A stretch of 53,648 nt of DNA from an uncultured Lachnospiraceae bacterium. Lineage in GTDB: Bacteria > Bacillota > Clostridia > Lachnospirales > Lachnospiraceae. The position numbers and the translations under genes are program-made. Below are positions 1-8,155 of this stretch, piece by piece. The notes under the pieces were generated by a model, which saw nothing but the letters and a program-made list of their open reading frames with translations, had not been told where the DNA came from and did not search any database. The stretch is taken from contig CABUAW010000011.1 in assembly GCA_902489645.1 (NCBI GenBank), forward strand, positions 1-53,648, given 5' to 3'. Every line of letters starts with the position of its first letter. Position 1 is the first letter of the stretch.

Positions 1-1
1 G

Positions 2-265
2 CAGCCGTTGGAATATCCGAGCGCGGGCAGTACCTTCAAGCGGCCGGAGGGCTATTTTGCGGGAAAACTGATTCAGGATGCAGGTTTGAAGGGATACCGG
101 GTGGGAGATGCCATGGTATCGGAAAAACACAGCGGCTTTGTGATTAATGTGGGAGCGGCGACCGCCGCCCAGGTACGGCAGTTAATGACGGATGTGGACA
201 GAGAAGTATATGAAAAATTTCAGGTACACTTGGAGCCGGAGGTACGGCTGATAGGAGAGTTTTAA
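2..265 (+). CDS. murB: UDP-N-acetylenolpyruvoylglucosamine reductase, C-terminal end (partial)
   Basis: The frame is open from the left edge, so only the last 87 residues are present. MurB is the cytosolic FAD enzyme that reduces UDP-GlcNAc-enolpyruvate to UDP-MurNAc with NADPH for peptidoglycan synthesis. The visible part carries the family's late motifs: YPSAGSTFKRP, which contains the catalytic serine, and a terminal LEPEVRLIGEF with the conserved glutamate. It overlaps the next gene by one base (TAATG), which suggests translational coupling. A murB-rapZ-whiA order is usual in clostridia. The start and FAD domain lie outside the window. Confidence 0.93.
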   Translation, partial: QPLEYPSAGSTFKRPEGYFAGKLIQDAGLKGYRVGDAMVSEKHSGFVINVGAATAAQVRQLMTDVDREVYEKFQVHLEPEVRLIGEF

Positions 266-1143
266 TGGACCGATTTGTTATTGTGACAGGAATGTCCGGA
301 GCAGGTAAAAGTTCGGTGTTGAAAATGCTGGAGGATATTGGTTATTTTTGTGTGGATAATCTTCCGGTACCGCTTTTGCCAAAATTTGCCGAACTGGCTT
401 CCGGGCAGGAAGAAAATACGATGCCTCTGGTAGCATTGGGAATTGATATCCGCAGCGGCGAGAGCCTGATGATGGTAAATAAAGTTTTAGAAAGCATTGA
501 AGATTTGAAAATCAGCTATGAAATTTTGTTCCTGGACTGTGAGGACAGCGTGCTGATTAAGCGGTATAAAGAAACGCGGCGGCAGCATCCGCTGGCGGCC
601 CATGGCCGTATTGAGGACGGAATTCGGAATGAGCGGCAGAAAATGCGGTTTTTAAAGCAGCGGGCCAGTTATATCATTGATACAAGCCAGATGCTTGTCC
701 GGGATTTGAAGGGCGAGGTTGATAAAATTTTTGTAAAAAATGAACCTTATCAGAATTTTTACATGACCGTTCTTTCCTTCGGATTTAAGTATGGAATTCC
801 GACCGATGCGGATTTGGTATTTGACGTCCGTTTTTTACCGAATCCCTATTACGTGGAAAATCTTCGCAGAAAAACAGGGAATGAAGCCGACGTCCGGGAC
901 TATGTAATGAACTGCAAAGAGTCGGGAATGTTTCTGGATAAAATCGAGGACTTATTCGTTTTTCTCGTCCCCCAGTATATTAAAGAGGGAAAAAACCAGT
1001 TAGTGATTGCGGTCGGCTGTACCGGCGGAAAACACCGCTCCGTTACTATGGCCAACGGCATATACGAGCGGCTCAAGGCAAAGAACTACAGTGTGAAAGT
1101 AGAACACAGGGATATTTCAAAGGATGCGCTTCGAAATAAGTAG
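265..1143 (+). CDS. rapZ: RNase adapter / nucleotide-binding protein RapZ (YvcJ)
   Basis: This 292-residue P-loop protein has the normal family length. It has a Walker A motif, GMSGAGKSS, near residues 9-17 and the conserved C-terminal GCTGGKHRSV motif near 252. In E. coli, RapZ delivers the small RNA GlmZ to RNase E and so controls GlmS and amino-sugar supply. In Bacillus the homologue YvcJ binds and hydrolyses nucleotides, with a less defined role. The ATG overlaps the murB stop. whiA follows 14 bases downstream. The yvcK gene that lies between these two in Bacillus is absent here. The family call is secure; the exact role in this organism is inferred. Confidence 0.96.
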   Translation: MDRFVIVTGMSGAGKSSVLKMLEDIGYFCVDNLPVPLLPKFAELASGQEENTMPLVALGIDIRSGESLMMVNKVLESIEDLKISYEILFLDCEDSVLIKRYKETRRQHPLAAHGRIEDGIRNERQKMRFLKQRASYIIDTSQMLVRDLKGEVDKIFVKNEPYQNFYMTVLSFGFKYGIPTDADLVFDVRFLPNPYYVENLRRKTGNEADVRDYVMNCKESGMFLDKIEDLFVFLVPQYIKEGKNQLVIAVGCTGGKHRSVTMANGIYERLKAKNYSVKVEHRDISKDALRNK

Positions 1144-1157
1144 ACAGGAGTGAAGCT

Positions 1158-2108
1158 ATGTCTTTTTCAGTTCGTGTAAAGGAAGAACTATCCTATCAGA
1201 CAGGCAGCGCCAGACACTGCCGTATTGCGGAAATGGCTGCCATTTTGAGTGTGAGCGGGCAGATTTTTCAGGATGAAAATGGAGAAGTATCCATAAAAAT
1301 ACATACAGAAAACCTTTCGGTCGCAAGAAAATACTTTACATTAGTGAAAAAAACATATAATATAGATGTTGACGTATGTATAAGAAGTCATATCCATACC
1401 GGCAAAAACCGTACATATATTCTGGAAGTGAAGGATGATTACGCGGCCAGGAAAATTTTAAGCTCGGTCAAGTTCATGAATGGCGACGGAGAAATTGAGG
1501 AAGACTATGCGATAGTTCATCCGTTGATTTTTCAAAAGTCATGTTGTAAACGGGCATTTTTAAGAGGATTGTTTTTATGCGCCGGTTCCATCAGCGAACC
1601 GGAAAAAACGTATCACTTTGAAATCGTTTGCACGACGGCTGAGCGGGCACAGCAGATATGCGATATGATGAAAGTATTTAATATTGATGGAAAATGGATT
1701 ACCCGAAAAAAATATTATGTCGTATACATCAAGGAAGCATCCCAGATTGTTGATATGCTCAACGTTATGGAAGCCCATGTTTCATTGATGGAATTGGAGA
1801 ATATCCGAATTTTAAAAGAAATGAGGAATTCGGTAAATCGGCGAGTGAATTGCGAGACGGCGAATATTTCTAAAACTGTATCTGCGGCGGTGAAGCAGAT
1901 CGAGGATATTACGTATATCCGGGATACCGTGGGATTCAGTGAGTTAACCGATGGATTAAGGGAGATAGCCCAGTTAAGGCTGGACTATCCGGAAGCATCG
2001 TTAATTGAATTGGGGAGATTGTTGTCAACTCCCGTAGGTAAGTCCGGTGTCAATCACCGGTTACGTAAACTGAGTTTGTTGGCAGACGAATTAAAATCTA
2101 AAAGTTAG
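1158..2108 (+). CDS. whiA: DNA-binding protein WhiA
   Basis: WhiA is a 316-residue cytosolic DNA-binding protein with an N-terminal degenerate LAGLIDADG homing-endonuclease fold and a C-terminal helix-turn-helix. It controls sporulation genes in Streptomyces and affects division and chromosome segregation in Bacillus. The start MSFSVRVKEELS and the C-terminal segment with AQLRLDYPEASLIELG followed by VGKSGVNHRLRKL are diagnostic. The start is preceded by a good ribosome site (ACAGGAGTGAAGCT). The gene sits in the murB-rapZ-whiA-crh-like operon. Length and motifs are normal for the family. Confidence 0.96.
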   Translation: MSFSVRVKEELSYQTGSARHCRIAEMAAILSVSGQIFQDENGEVSIKIHTENLSVARKYFTLVKKTYNIDVDVCIRSHIHTGKNRTYILEVKDDYAARKILSSVKFMNGDGEIEEDYAIVHPLIFQKSCCKRAFLRGLFLCAGSISEPEKTYHFEIVCTTAERAQQICDMMKVFNIDGKWITRKKYYVVYIKEASQIVDMLNVMEAHVSLMELENIRILKEMRNSVNRRVNCETANISKTVSAAVKQIEDITYIRDTVGFSELTDGLREIAQLRLDYPEASLIELGRLLSTPVGKSGVNHRLRKLSLLADELKSKS

Positions 2109-2135
2109 CACAGGGTAGAAAGGCAAGGTACAAAT

Positions 2136-2390
2136 ATGGTTTCAAAGAGTATGACGATTAATATTCCAAAAGGGTTGGAAGCCCGACCGGTAGCGTTGCT
2201 TGTTCAGGTGGCAAGTCAATATGAGAGTAGCATTTACGTGGAGATTCAGGATAAAAAGGTAAATGCGAAAAGTATTATGGGAATGATGAGCCTTGGCTTG
2301 GCCGAAGGTGAGAAAATTACCATTATTGCGAATGGACCGGATGAGAATGATGCTGTGGAAGCGATTGACAAATATATATCAAAGCAATAA
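2136..2390 (+). CDS. HPr-family phosphocarrier-like protein, Crh type (Glu at position 15)
   Basis: This 84-residue protein has the HPr fold. Ordinary HPr carries the PTS phosphoryl group on His15. Here the motif reads GLEARPV, so residue 15 is glutamate. The regulatory serine is kept at position 46 (KVNAKSIMGMMSLG). That combination matches Crh, the Bacillus catabolite co-effector that has Gln15 and Ser46. Crh cannot take part in sugar phosphotransfer, but once phosphorylated by HPr kinase it can bind CcpA. The position after whiA also matches Bacillus crh. A regulatory rather than transport role is inferred. A strong hairpin terminator follows. Confidence 0.9.
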   Translation: MVSKSMTINIPKGLEARPVALLVQVASQYESSIYVEIQDKKVNAKSIMGMMSLGLAEGEKITIIANGPDENDAVEAIDKYISKQ

Positions 2391-2414
2391 TTCCATTACT
2401 ATACTATGTTCCTT

Positions 2415-2448
2415 AAATCGAAGGTGCAGGCGTGCGCCTTCGATTTTC
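2415..2448 (+). terminator. Rho-independent terminator after the crh-like gene
   Basis: AATCGAAGG pairs with CCTTCGATT around a loop that also contains a small GCA/TGC stem, followed by TTTT. It closes the murB-rapZ-whiA-crh operon and separates it from pyruvate carboxylase. The flanking A-run and T-run could make it work in both directions. Confidence 0.85.
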
Positions 2449-2485
2449 TAAAAATAGAAACAAATTAAGAAAGGGAGGAAACAGG

Positions 2486-5400
2486 ATGAATACTAAAGGA
2501 ATCAAAAAGTTTAAAAAAGTACTGGTTGCAAACCGGGGCGAAATTGCGATTCGTATTTTCCGTGCGTTGAACGAACTTGGAATCGGAACGGTTGCTGTTT
2601 TTTCAAAAGAAGATAAATACGCGATGTTCCGTACGAAAGCCGATGAAGCGTACTTGCTAAATCCGGACAAAGGACCTGTGGACGCTTATTTGGATATCGA
2701 TACAATCATACGTATAGCGAAAGAGCATCAGGTGGATGCAATTCATCCGGGTTACGGTTTTCTGTCCGAAAATCCATACTTTGCCGAAGCCTGTGAAAAG
2801 AGCGGTATTGTGTTTATCGGGCCGACAGCGGGTATGATGCGGGCGATGGGTGATAAGATTTCTTCAAAGAAAATGGCGATGGAAGCCGGGGTACCTACGA
2901 TTCCGGGAATTGATAAAGCCGTGGAAAATTATGAAGAAGTTGAAAAGGCCGCAGACTTTATCGGTTATCCGGTAATGCTGAAAGCCTCCAACGGCGGCGG
3001 CGGCCGCGGTATGCGTATTGTCAATGCCGCAAATGAATTGGAAAAAGCCTACCGTGAAGCCAGAGAAGAGTCCAGAAAAGCGTTTGGTGATGAACAGATT
3101 TTCATTGAAAAATATCTGAGAAGTCCAAAGCATATCGAAGTTCAGATTCTTGCAGATAATCATGGCAACGTTGTTCACCTGTATGACCGTGACTGTTCCG
3201 TGCAGAGACGTCATCAGAAGGTTGTGGAATACGCACCGGCCTTTACGGTACCGGATGAAGTGCGTGAAGAAATCTTTGCAAGCTCCATTCGTCTGGTAAA
3301 GCATGTGGGCTATCGGAATGCGGGAACATTGGAATTCCTTGTGGATGCGGAGAATCATCCGTACTTTATCGAGATGAATCCGAGAATCCAGGTAGAGCAT
3401 ACCGTATCTGAGATGGTTACGGGAATTGATATCGTTCAGTCCCAGATTATGGTTGCCGAAGGTCATACCCTCGATTCGGAAGAAATCGGAATTCCTTCCC
3501 AGGAGGCTGTGAAGCTGAATGGATATTCGATTCAGACCCGTATTACCACAGAAGACCCGGTAAATAATTTCCTCCCGGATACAGGAAGAATTACGGTGTA
3601 CCGTTCCGGTTCAGGTAACGGTCTGCGTCTGGACGGCGGCAATGCCTATACGGGTGCGGAGATTCAGCCGTATTATGACAGCCTTCTTGTAAAAGTTATT
3701 TCCTATGACCGTACATTTAAAGGCGCTATCCGCAAATCCCTTCGTGCATTGAAGGAAATGCGTATCCGTGGCGTTAAGACAAATATTCAGTTTTTGATTA
3801 ACGTGCTGAATCACGAAACCTTCCAGGAAGGTAAATGTCATACAACCTTCATTGAAGAAACACCGGAATTGTATGATTTACAGAAGGGACAGGACCGGGC
3901 CACAAAGATTCTGGAATTTATCGGAGATAAGATTGTCAATCCGCAAAATGGTGAAAAACCATATCTGGATGCGCACCGGTCTCCGGTGTATGATGAGACA
4001 AAGCCGGTTTATGGCGCAAGAGATGAATTCCTGAAACTGGGTGCGGAAGCCTTTACCCAGAAGATTTTACGGGAAGACCGTCTCTATGTCACAGATACGA
4101 CGATGCGTGATGCGCAGCAGTCTCTGTTTGCAACACGTATGCGTACAAGAGATATTATTGATGCAGCTCCGGCCGCCAACGCTTTCCTTGCCAACGCTTT
4201 TTCCGCAGAAGCCTGGGGCGGCGCGACCTATGATACAGCGTACCGTTTCCTGAAAGAATCTCCATGGCGCCGGCTTTCCACATTGCGTCAGTTGATGCCG
4301 AATACATTGATTCAGATGCTGCTGCGTGCTTCCAATGCGGTAGGCTACAGCAATTATCCGGACAATGTGGTTAAGGAATTTATTCAGGTTTCCGCAGGCC
4401 GTGGTATTGATGTGTTCCGTATTTTCGACAGTCTGAACTGGATTGAAAATATGAAGATGCCTGTGGAGGAAGCTCTGAAAACAGGAAAAATCGTTGAAGG
4501 CGCTATCTGCTATACGGGCGATATTTCCGACCCGAATGAAACAAAATATACGCTGGATTATTACATGAAGAAGGCCAGAGAGATTGAGGCCATGGGATGT
4601 CATATTCTCACAATTAAGGATATGGCAGGCCTTTTGAAACCGTATGCGGCTAAGACATTAATTTCCGAATTGAAAAAGGAATTGAATATTCCTGTAAACT
4701 TACATACCCATGATACGACGGGCAGCGGTGTCAGCACCGTTTTGATGGCCGCCGAGGCGGGCGTGGACATTGCCGATATGGCAATTGAGTCCATGAGTTC
4801 GCTCACAAGCCAGCCGTCAATGAACACCATTGTTTCCACGCTGAAAGGTACGGAAAGAGACACGATGCTGGATATTAACGAGCTGCATGAACTGAGTGAA
4901 TATTATGCCCGTGTCCGTGAGGTTTATAAACCGTTTGAGAGCGGTATGTGTACGCCAAATTCGGAAATCTATAAATATGAGATTCCTGGCGGCCAGTATT
5001 CCAACCTTCTGGCTCAGGTAAAGGAGATGGGTGAGAAAGAACGTTTCGAGGATATCAAACGTCTTTATAAAGAGGCCAATGACCTGCTGGGCAATATCGT
5101 AAAGGTTACGCCGACGTCCAAAGTGGTTGGCGATTTGGCGATTTTCATGTTCAAGAATAATCTGGATAAAGACAATATTCTTACAGCCGGAAAAGACCTT
5201 TCTTATCCGGAATCCGTCGTAGAATATTTCAAGGGAATGATTGGCCAGCCAGACGGCGGTTTCCCGGAGGAATTCCAGAAAATTGTTCTTAAAGGCGTCG
5301 AACCAATCAGCGTGCGTCCGGGAACATTGCTTGAGAGCGTAGATATCAAACAGCTTGAGGCTTACTTAAAGAGCAAATTTGATTTGTCCTCCTTCACACC

Positions 5401-5941
5401 GTTGGAAATCCGTCAGAAAGCGGTCAGCTATGCACTGTATCCGAAGGTATATGAGGACTACTGCAACCATCTGGAAGCGTATAACGACGTATCTCAGCTT
5501 CAGAGCGATGTTTACTTCTATGGTCTGAGACCGAGAGAAGAAACGATTGTAAACATCGGTCAGGGCAAGACATTGATTATTAAATATATTAGTAAAACAG
5601 CGGCCAATGATGAAGGAAAATGTACATTGACCTTTGAGGTGAATGGTTCCGTCCGTGAAATCGTGATTGAAGATAAAAATGAAATTGTTCATGTGAATCA
5701 GCGGCCGAAGGCAGATAAATCCGACCCGAAACAGATTGGTTCGTCCATTCCTGGAACGGTATGTCAGATATTTGTCAAAAAAGGTGATAAGGTCGATGTC
5801 AATACACCGCTGCTTGTCGTAGAGGCGATGAAGATTGAGACAACGATTGTTTCAAAGACAGCCGGTGTGGTCGATGAAATTTTTGTTACCGAGGGTGAAA
5901 AAGTAAATTCAGAGGACCTGCTTGTGACATTTAAGCTGTAA
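2486..5941 (+). CDS. pyc: Pyruvate carboxylase
   Basis: This 1151-residue cytosolic biotin enzyme makes oxaloacetate from pyruvate, bicarbonate and ATP, feeding aspartate synthesis, the TCA arm and gluconeogenesis. The order is biotin carboxylase (about 8-460, with KVLVANRGEIAIR and the ATP-grasp segment KASNGGGGRGMRI), carboxyltransferase (about 530-830, starting VTDTTMRDAQQSL, with the metal-binding NLHTHDT), and a C-terminal biotinyl domain with VVEAMKIET, whose lysine is residue 1116. The start chosen is the ATG nine bases after GGGAGG; an upstream in-frame start would fall inside the terminator stem. The birA ligase near 45.3 kb is a plausible partner. Full length, no defects seen. Confidence 0.98.
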   Translation: MNTKGIKKFKKVLVANRGEIAIRIFRALNELGIGTVAVFSKEDKYAMFRTKADEAYLLNPDKGPVDAYLDIDTIIRIAKEHQVDAIHPGYGFLSENPYFAEACEKSGIVFIGPTAGMMRAMGDKISSKKMAMEAGVPTIPGIDKAVENYEEVEKAADFIGYPVMLKASNGGGGRGMRIVNAANELEKAYREAREESRKAFGDEQIFIEKYLRSPKHIEVQILADNHGNVVHLYDRDCSVQRRHQKVVEYAPAFTVPDEVREEIFASSIRLVKHVGYRNAGTLEFLVDAENHPYFIEMNPRIQVEHTVSEMVTGIDIVQSQIMVAEGHTLDSEEIGIPSQEAVKLNGYSIQTRITTEDPVNNFLPDTGRITVYRSGSGNGLRLDGGNAYTGAEIQPYYDSLLVKVISYDRTFKGAIRKSLRALKEMRIRGVKTNIQFLINVLNHETFQEGKCHTTFIEETPELYDLQKGQDRATKILEFIGDKIVNPQNGEKPYLDAHRSPVYDETKPVYGARDEFLKLGAEAFTQKILREDRLYVTDTTMRDAQQSLFATRMRTRDIIDAAPAANAFLANAFSAEAWGGATYDTAYRFLKESPWRRLSTLRQLMPNTLIQMLLRASNAVGYSNYPDNVVKEFIQVSAGRGIDVFRIFDSLNWIENMKMPVEEALKTGKIVEGAICYTGDISDPNETKYTLDYYMKKAREIEAMGCHILTIKDMAGLLKPYAAKTLISELKKELNIPVNLHTHDTTGSGVSTVLMAAEAGVDIADMAIESMSSLTSQPSMNTIVSTLKGTERDTMLDINELHELSEYYARVREVYKPFESGMCTPNSEIYKYEIPGGQYSNLLAQVKEMGEKERFEDIKRLYKEANDLLGNIVKVTPTSKVVGDLAIFMFKNNLDKDNILTAGKDLSYPESVVEYFKGMIGQPDGGFPEEFQKIVLKGVEPISVRPGTLLESVDIKQLEAYLKSKFDLSSFTPLEIRQKAVSYALYPKVYEDYCNHLEAYNDVSQLQSDVYFYGLRPREETIVNIGQGKTLIIKYISKTAANDEGKCTLTFEVNGSVREIVIEDKNEIVHVNQRPKADKSDPKQIGSSIPGTVCQIFVKKGDKVDVNTPLLVVEAMKIETTIVSKTAGVVDEIFVTEGEKVNSEDLLVTFKL

Positions 5942-5950
5942 GTTAAAATG

Positions 5951-5985
5951 GAACCGGCGTGGCAAAAGTCACGCCGGTTCTTTAT
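5951..5985 (+). terminator. Rho-independent terminator of pyc
   Basis: A perfect 11-bp stem, GAACCGGCGTG with CACGCCGGTTC, around an 8-base loop, followed by TTTAT. Confidence 0.92.
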
Positions 5986-6122
5986 CGGTAATGACAATAT
6001 CAGGTTTCCCGTGGTCTTATATCTTAAAATTTTTTTGTATTTTTTGTGAAAGCCCTGTTAATTTTGGGCAATCTATTGTAATATCTTAAATGAAAGATTT
6101 GCTGGGAAGGAGAGGCGCAGTC

Positions 6123-6221
6123 ATGATTTACGGACTGCGGAAAAAATTATGTCTGATAAAGAAAAGAAACAAAACGGACAGGCCGGTGGAACAAATGGCC
6201 AGAAGACTGAAAAAAAGATGA
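6123..6221 (+). CDS. Possible 32-codon basic leader ORF overlapping the foldase start
   Basis: An ATG at 6123 lies seven bases after a strong ribosome site, GGAAGGAGAGG (6105-6115). It opens a 32-residue frame rich in lysine and arginine that ends at 6221, inside the foldase gene and in another frame. The foldase ATG at 6149 has only a weak purine stretch (GCGGAAAAAA) before it. The small frame could be translated and tune foldase expression, or the ribosome site may serve 6149 at long range. The evidence is the ribosome site alone. Confidence 0.3.
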   Translation: MIYGLRKKLCLIKKRNKTDRPVEQMARRLKKR

Positions 6222-7957
6222 CGAAGTATGATTTAAAGATGCAGCGTCGGCGTGAGGAAGAACTGAGACAGCAGAGACGGTCAAGATATACCACAATCGC
6301 CGGCGCATTAATTGTCCTTGTTGTTGTTGCAGTTCTTGGATTTAAAATTTATGGAGGCTACCAGGATAAGCATGGCACCTACGTCACCGTTGGGGAACAT
6401 GAGGTTCAGCGGTCCGAATATGAATATTATTTTTATACCGGCGTAAATAATCTGTATTCTTATTATGGCAATTATCTGAGCTATATGGGGCTTGACCTGT
6501 CACAGCCGTTGGATGAACAGACTTATATGGATGGCATGACATGGAAGGATTATTTTGACCAGCAGGCCGTAGAGCAGTTAAAGCAGGTATATGCACTGAC
6601 AGATGCGGCGGCTTCGGATGGTTTTGAATATGATGCCTCGGCGGATGTGGATGCCTTTGTTCAGTCGTTGGAAACCAGCGCTGAAAGTGCGGATATGAAT
6701 GTGAATGATTACCTCAAGGCTTCTTATGGAAGTCTGGCGACGTTGGATAATGTGAAGAGCTGGGTTGAAAAGAGCAGTATTGCAACAGCTTATTACAACA
6801 GTATCGAGGATGCAACCGAGATAAGCAGTGATGAGGTAAATGCTTATTACGATGAAAATAAGGATAACTATGACTCCGTAGATTATCTGGTCTGCAAAAT
6901 AGAAGCGGATATACCGGAAGAAGAAACGGAAACGGCTGCCAGTGAAACGGAAACATCATCTGAAACCGAAACGGCCGCCGATGAAACGGAAACATCGTCT
7001 GAAACCGAGACAGCGGTCAGTGAGACTGAAAGCGGTGAGACGGAGACTTTGAGCGAGGAAGAGCAGGCCGCGCTGGAAGCCGAGCAGGAGGCCATTAAAG
7101 AGGCGGCAATGAAAGCGGCGGAAGAAAAAGCCAATGAAATGCTCGAACAGATTACAGAGGTGTCTTCGTTTGGCGCATTATATGCGGATTATGCTACAGA
7201 TAATACGGTAGAGTACGAAAAATCCAATGTGAAAAAGGCATCGATTTCTCCATCGGCGGTTGGTGAGTGGCTGTTTGCCAGTGAGCGTCAGGCCGGAGAT
7301 ACGACCGTGATTGAGGATACGACAAATAATGCCTATTATGTGGTTTATTTCTCAGACCGTTATCTGGAGCATGCAAAGACCGTGGATGTTCGTCATATTC
7401 TGATTCGTTCCAGCGCAGAAACGACGGATGAGATGACGGATGAAGAAAAGGCAACGGCTGAGGAAAATGCAAAGGCGGAAGCCAAACAGAAGGCCGAAGA
7501 CATCTATGAGGAATGGAAGAGCGGCGACGCTACGCAGGACAGCTTTGCGGCATTAGCCGAGGCGAACAGCGAGGATACGGGTTCCAACACAAATGGCGGT
7601 TTATATGAGGCTGTTACCGAGGGTCAGATGGTTGACAGCTTTAACGACTGGATTTTTGATGACGCACGGAAACCGGGAGATACGGAAATCATTGAGACGA
7701 CTTATGGTTACCACATTATGTATTTTGTCGGTGATAATGCGGAAGAATGGTATACAAAGATTGAAAGTACCCTTCTTTCAAATGAGATGCAGGAGTATAT
7801 GACAAATCTGACAGCCGACATAGAGGTCGTGGATAAACGCGGTGATATTTCATATTTACACGCTGAGGAAACCGAGTCTCAGACAGATACGGCTGCCGGT
7901 TCCGATGGAGAAACCGAATCAAAAACCGAATCGGAAACGGAATCCGAAACCGAATAA
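6149..7957 (+). CDS. Membrane-anchored parvulin-type peptidyl-prolyl isomerase (PrsA-like foldase)
   Basis: This 602-residue exported protein has a lysine/arginine-rich cytosolic N-terminus, one membrane helix at about 48-68 and a long extracellular part. A rotamase (PpiC) domain starts at VDVRHILIRS near residue 412 and continues through NTNGGLYEAVTEGQMV and GYHIMYF. Such proteins isomerise prolyl bonds and help exported proteins fold at the membrane-wall interface. There is no lipobox, so anchoring is by the helix, unlike Bacillus PrsA. Two glutamate/threonine-rich tracts stand out: about 256-299, in the chaperone arm, and the last 30 residues. The next two genes encode a sortase substrate and a sortase, so a role in folding surface proteins is a reasonable inference. 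Confidence 0.9.
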   Translation: MSDKEKKQNGQAGGTNGQKTEKKMTKYDLKMQRRREEELRQQRRSRYTTIAGALIVLVVVAVLGFKIYGGYQDKHGTYVTVGEHEVQRSEYEYYFYTGVNNLYSYYGNYLSYMGLDLSQPLDEQTYMDGMTWKDYFDQQAVEQLKQVYALTDAAASDGFEYDASADVDAFVQSLETSAESADMNVNDYLKASYGSLATLDNVKSWVEKSSIATAYYNSIEDATEISSDEVNAYYDENKDNYDSVDYLVCKIEADIPEEETETAASETETSSETETAADETETSSETETAVSETESGETETLSEEEQAALEAEQEAIKEAAMKAAEEKANEMLEQITEVSSFGALYADYATDNTVEYEKSNVKKASISPSAVGEWLFASERQAGDTTVIEDTTNNAYYVVYFSDRYLEHAKTVDVRHILIRSSAETTDEMTDEEKATAEENAKAEAKQKAEDIYEEWKSGDATQDSFAALAEANSEDTGSNTNGGLYEAVTEGQMVDSFNDWIFDDARKPGDTEIIETTYGYHIMYFVGDNAEEWYTKIESTLLSNEMQEYMTNLTADIEVVDKRGDISYLHAEETESQTDTAAGSDGETESKTESETESETE

Positions 7958-7985
7958 AAGTTCCTAAAAGGTGAAAATCTAAAAG

Positions 7986-8035
7986 TTCTCTCCGCAGGAA
8001 GCGATTTTAAAGCTTTGGCGGAGGGAATTTTTTTA
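7986..8035 (+). terminator. Rho-independent terminator of the foldase gene
   Basis: TTCTCTCCGC (7986-7995) pairs with GCGGAGGGAA (8018-8027), with one G-U pair, around a loop of about 22 bases that can form a small AAGC/GCTT stem. Seven Ts follow. Confidence 0.82.
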
Positions 8036-8064
8036 ATTTTTCCACAATTGAGGGAGAAAGCGTA

Positions 8065-8094
8065 TTGACAAAATAGTTCGGGGGGGGGTAAAAT
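8065..8094 (+). promoter_or_regulatory. Promoter with nine-G spacer tract, upstream of the sortase substrate
   Basis: A consensus -35 TTGACA (8065-8070) is followed by an 18-base spacer and a -10 TAAAAT (8089-8094). The last nine spacer bases are all G (8080-8088), directly touching the -10. The coding start is 62 bases downstream. Homopolymers of this length slip during replication, so the spacer would vary between cells; a loss of one G gives the optimal 17 bases. Confidence 0.78.
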
Positions 8095-8155
8095 CTAAGG
8101 TATAACTTATGCTTTAGCGTGTAGTTTATATTTTAGAAAAGCGGAGGAAAAAGTT

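Noticed and set aside
6714..7134. Minus-strand frames opposite the foldase
   Set aside because: They are serine/valine- or phenylalanine-rich shadows of the Glu/Thr repeats.
8080..8088. The G run as a sequencing artefact
   Set aside because: Not rejected outright: the exact count may be wrong in an assembly, but a run of about nine Gs between good -35 and -10 boxes is unlikely to be invented. The count needs raw reads.
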